Below are positions 7,602-9,098 of a stretch of DNA of 9,098 bases, one piece after another; the stretch's first letter is position 1, and each line of letters begins with the position of its first letter. Location of the stretch: positions 1-9,098 of the forward strand of contig JADHQX010000045.1 in assembly GCA_016777745.1 (NCBI GenBank). The letters run 5' to 3'. A program made the translations under genes and the position numbers. Below the pieces are notes generated by a model. That model was not told the DNA's origin and made no database searches. It saw nothing but the letters and a program-made list of their open reading frames with translations. Source of the stretch: Candidatus Pelagibacterales bacterium (GTDB lineage: Bacteria > Pseudomonadota > Alphaproteobacteria > Pelagibacterales > AG-422-B15).

Positions 7602-8447
7602 ATGTCCAAGGTTCTATATGAAAAGGATGGCCGGATCGGGCGGATCACCCTGAACCGACCTGAGGTGATGAATGCCATCGACGATGATCTGCCGCGCGAA
7701 TTGGCGGCAGCGGTGGCAGAAGCCGACCATGATCGCGACGTGCATGTGATGGTCCTATCCGGCGCAGGAAAGGCATTTTGCGCAGGCTACGATCTGGCCC
7801 ATTACGCAGAGGGCGACGGCCCCAACAAGGTGGTGCAGGACATGCCCTGGGACCCAATGCAGGATTTCCAGTTCATGTGGGCCAACACGCAGGCCTTCAT
7901 GTCGCTCTTCCGGGCGATGAAGCCGGTGATCTGCAAGGTACATGGGCACGCCGTGGCGGGGGGCTCGGACATCGCGCTTTGTGCAGACCTCACGATCATG
8001 GCGGACACCGCACAGATCGGCTACATGCCCACGCGTGTCTGGGGCTGCCCGACCACAGCGATGTGGGTGCACAGGCTGGGGCCGGAAAAGGCTAAGCGCA
8101 TGATGTTCACGGGTGACAAGATAACCGGCGTCGAAGCCGCCGAGATGGGGCTGGTGCTGAAATCCGTGCCTGACGATCAGCTCGATGCCGAGGTCGAAGC
8201 GCTGGCCGCCCGGATGGCATCCGTGCCGATCAACCAATTGGCCATGCAGAAAATGGTGATCAACGCTGCAGTCGAGGAAAAGATCAACCAGACGCAGCGC
8301 CTTGCCACCGTGTTCGACGGCATCACCCGCCATTCACCCGAAGGCATGAACTTCAAAGCCCGCGTGGAGCAAGTTGGCTGGAAACAAGCGGTGCAGGAAC
8401 GGGACGCCGGAACATTCGACTGGACCCGCAACAAACCCTTCGACTGA
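7602..8447 (+). CDS. Crotonase-fold enzyme 2, with an unusual active site
   Basis: This 281-residue crotonase-fold protein has KAFCAGYDL (57-65) and HAVAGGSDIALCADL (116-130) for the oxyanion hole, and GDKITGVEAAEMGLV (171-185) typical of the family. At the position of rat enoyl-CoA hydratase Glu144 there is Asp123 (SDIALC). The Glu164 region reads IGYMPTRVWGCP and has no acid. An insert rich in aromatics and methionine, MPWDPMQDFQFMW (81-93), follows the first motif. It therefore belongs to a distinct crotonase subgroup, probably not a standard hydratase, with an unknown reaction (lyase, hydrolase and isomerase are all options). It shares little beyond family motifs with crotonase 1. ATG 7602 is chosen; GGGGG (7592-7596) lies 5 bases upstream. 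The frame extends to a TTG at 7590, but that start would overlap the dehydrogenase and lacks support. It lies 2 bp after the dehydrogenase stop and is the last gene of the operon. Confidence 0.88.
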   Translation: MSKVLYEKDGRIGRITLNRPEVMNAIDDDLPRELAAAVAEADHDRDVHVMVLSGAGKAFCAGYDLAHYAEGDGPNKVVQDMPWDPMQDFQFMWANTQAFMSLFRAMKPVICKVHGHAVAGGSDIALCADLTIMADTAQIGYMPTRVWGCPTTAMWVHRLGPEKAKRMMFTGDKITGVEAAEMGLVLKSVPDDQLDAEVEALAARMASVPINQLAMQKMVINAAVEEKINQTQRLATVFDGITRHSPEGMNFKARVEQVGWKQAVQERDAGTFDWTRNKPFD

Positions 8448-8450
8448 TAA

Positions 8451-8482
8451 TTCGGGTACGGCAACCGAAACCAGTGCTTCGG
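8451..8482. repeat. Competing short stems just after the operon stop
   Basis: TTCGG (8451-8455), CCGAA (8465-8469) and TTCGG (8478-8482) form three alternating arms. The middle arm can pair with either outer arm, giving two mutually exclusive 5-bp stems. There is no following run of T, so this is not a standard terminator. It may be chance. Confidence 0.3.
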
Positions 8483-8547
8483 CTTAATTGACCAAATAGC
8501 GGTAAGGTCCCGCACAGTGTGAATGCGAGGTTTCAGATTTGCTGCTG

Positions 8548-8609
8548 CCTGCCGCAATGGCTGAATTTTTCTCTGCCACGCAACGAGTAAAATTCGGCAG
8601 TGCGGCGGG
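8548..8609. repeat. Long imperfect inverted repeat (about 19-bp stem, 19-nt loop)
   Basis: The left arm (8548-8569) and right arm (8589-8609) pair as two blocks. CCTGCCGCA pairs with TGCGGCGGG over nine positions, and GCTGAATTTT pairs with AAAATTCGGC over ten. The blocks are separated by a small internal loop of 3 and 2 bases. Each block contains one G-T pair, which would be a G-U wobble in plus-strand RNA. The hairpin begins 100 bp after the operon stop. It is not followed by a T-run, so it could stabilise the 3' end of the operon mRNA, help termination with another factor, or be a remnant of a small mobile repeat. Confidence 0.5.
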
Positions 8610-8904
8610 GAGGCGCGCTGCGCGTGCTCGCAGCAAGAAAATCGAATTCACAGGTTGGGCTCTCCTGACACCTTCGCCGCACCATCTACGAACAGCAGGT
8701 TCGAAAACGGGTGCCGTTCTCTGCGTTGAGCTAGAACTGGCAAGACGCGGGACGAAGTACCAATTCGCGGCGTTGGTAGAAGGTGCCGGTCTGAGGCCAT
8801 TCCTTGCCATCCATTTGCCACGGACAGTTTTGGTGTCGCAAACGGAAGGCCAAAGCGACAGCCGCATCGCTAGCAATGAGAAAGAAATGCCCCAAGGAGA
8901 CCAA

Positions 8905-9098
8905 ATGACTACCATGAGCCAACCGTCACAAGGCACAGACGGGGACCGGTTTGGTGTCCTGTTTGTCTTTGCTGCTGGTGTGCTTTGGTCGACCGTCGGG
9001 CTTGGAATACGGCTGATCGAAGACGCGGTCGTGTGGCAGATATTGCTTTACCGTTCGGCCAGCCTGTCACTTCTGCTTTATGTGTTCATTCGCATGCG
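8905..9098 (+). CDS. EamA/DMT-family transporter, N-terminal part (runs off the window)
   Basis: From ATG 8905 the frame stays open to the window edge for 64 codons. The sequence has a short polar N-terminus and then two hydrophobic segments, about residues 16-34 (FGVLFVFAAGVLWSTVGLG) and 42-62. The turn between them, IRLIEDAVVWQILLYRS, is typical of the first helices of EamA (drug/metabolite transporter) inner-membrane proteins, where WSTVG and an RS pair after the second helix start are common. Full-length members have about 300 residues and ten helices. AGGAG (8895-8899) lies 5 bases upstream and decides the start over the later ATG at 8914. The 457-bp gap argues against co-transcription with the operon, although a role in moving a related metabolite cannot be excluded. 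Confidence 0.8.
   Translation, partial: MTTMSQPSQGTDGDRFGVLFVFAAGVLWSTVGLGIRLIEDAVVWQILLYRSASLSLLLYVFIRM

Larger units (their letters stand above)
8448..8904. other. 457-bp gap without a credible gene; contains hairpins
   Basis: No plus-strand frame gives a plausible protein. A minus-strand open frame (8484-8936) has a GTG start inside the next gene, no ribosome site and no recognisable motif. The stretch contains a long imperfect hairpin (8548-8609), a 6-bp GC-rich hairpin (8617-8622 with 8629-8634) and a small AACGG/CCGTT dyad (8706-8718). No T-tract terminator was found after the operon. Any promoter for the transporter gene at 8905 should lie here, but no convincing -35/-10 pair was seen. 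Confidence 0.6.

Noticed and set aside
3762..8447. Assignment as a ferulate pathway (fcs, ech, vdh)
   Set aside because: The enzyme classes fit, but neither crotonase resembles feruloyl-CoA hydratase/lyase closely and the ligases look like general acyl-CoA ligases, so the names are not justified.
8548..8609. Rho-independent terminator for the operon
   Set aside because: The hairpin is followed by GC-rich sequence and not by a T-run on either strand.
8484..8936. Minus-strand open frame of 150 codons in the right-hand gap
   Set aside because: It would start with GTG inside the transporter gene, has no ribosome site or recognisable motif, and covers the hairpin. A decayed gene cannot be excluded.
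1..9098. Insertion sequence, CRISPR array, tRNA or rRNA
   Set aside because: No transposase, terminal repeats, regularly spaced repeats or recognisable RNA gene was seen.

Overview
The window looks like GC-rich chromosomal DNA of an alphaproteobacterium, most likely a Rhodobacterales (Roseobacter-type) organism. This is an inference from base composition, tight translational coupling and the gene families present; no rRNA or other taxonomic marker is in the window. It holds one apparent catabolic operon with a divergent LysR-type regulator on the left and the start of an unrelated-looking membrane transporter on the right. Both edge genes run off the window.

Layout: (1) 1-791, minus strand, a LysR-type regulator missing its C-terminus. 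(2) 792-937, a divergent control region with a perfect 7+7 bp dyad (817-834) lying between or over candidate promoters for both directions. (3) 938-8447, six plus-strand genes that overlap or are at most 15 bp apart: a GcvT-fold, DmdA-like tetrahydrofolate-type demethylase/methyltransferase; an acyl-CoA ligase; a crotonase-fold enzyme; a second acyl-CoA ligase paralogous to the first; an NAD(P)-dependent aldehyde dehydrogenase; and a second, very different crotonase-fold enzyme. (4) 8448-8904, a 457-bp gap without a credible gene but with a long imperfect hairpin. (5) 8905 to the end, the N-terminus of an EamA/DMT-family transporter.

How the genes may work together: a demethylase would remove a methyl group from a methylated substrate to folate, a CoA ligase would activate the resulting acid, a crotonase would hydrate or cleave the CoA thioester, and the aldehyde dehydrogenase would oxidise an aldehyde released by that cleavage. 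The same enzyme classes occur in dimethylsulfoniopropionate (DMSP) demethylation (DmdA, DmdB, DmdD, aldehyde dehydrogenase) and in ferulate-type side-chain removal followed by O-demethylation (CoA synthetase, hydratase/lyase, vanillin dehydrogenase, folate-dependent demethylase). None of the genes is a confident match to either known set, no acyl-CoA dehydrogenase is present, and both crotonases lack the usual catalytic glutamate pair. The true substrate is therefore open, and this is the most interesting point in the window. Gene symbols are left blank because no gene could be assigned to a characterised orthologue by reading alone.
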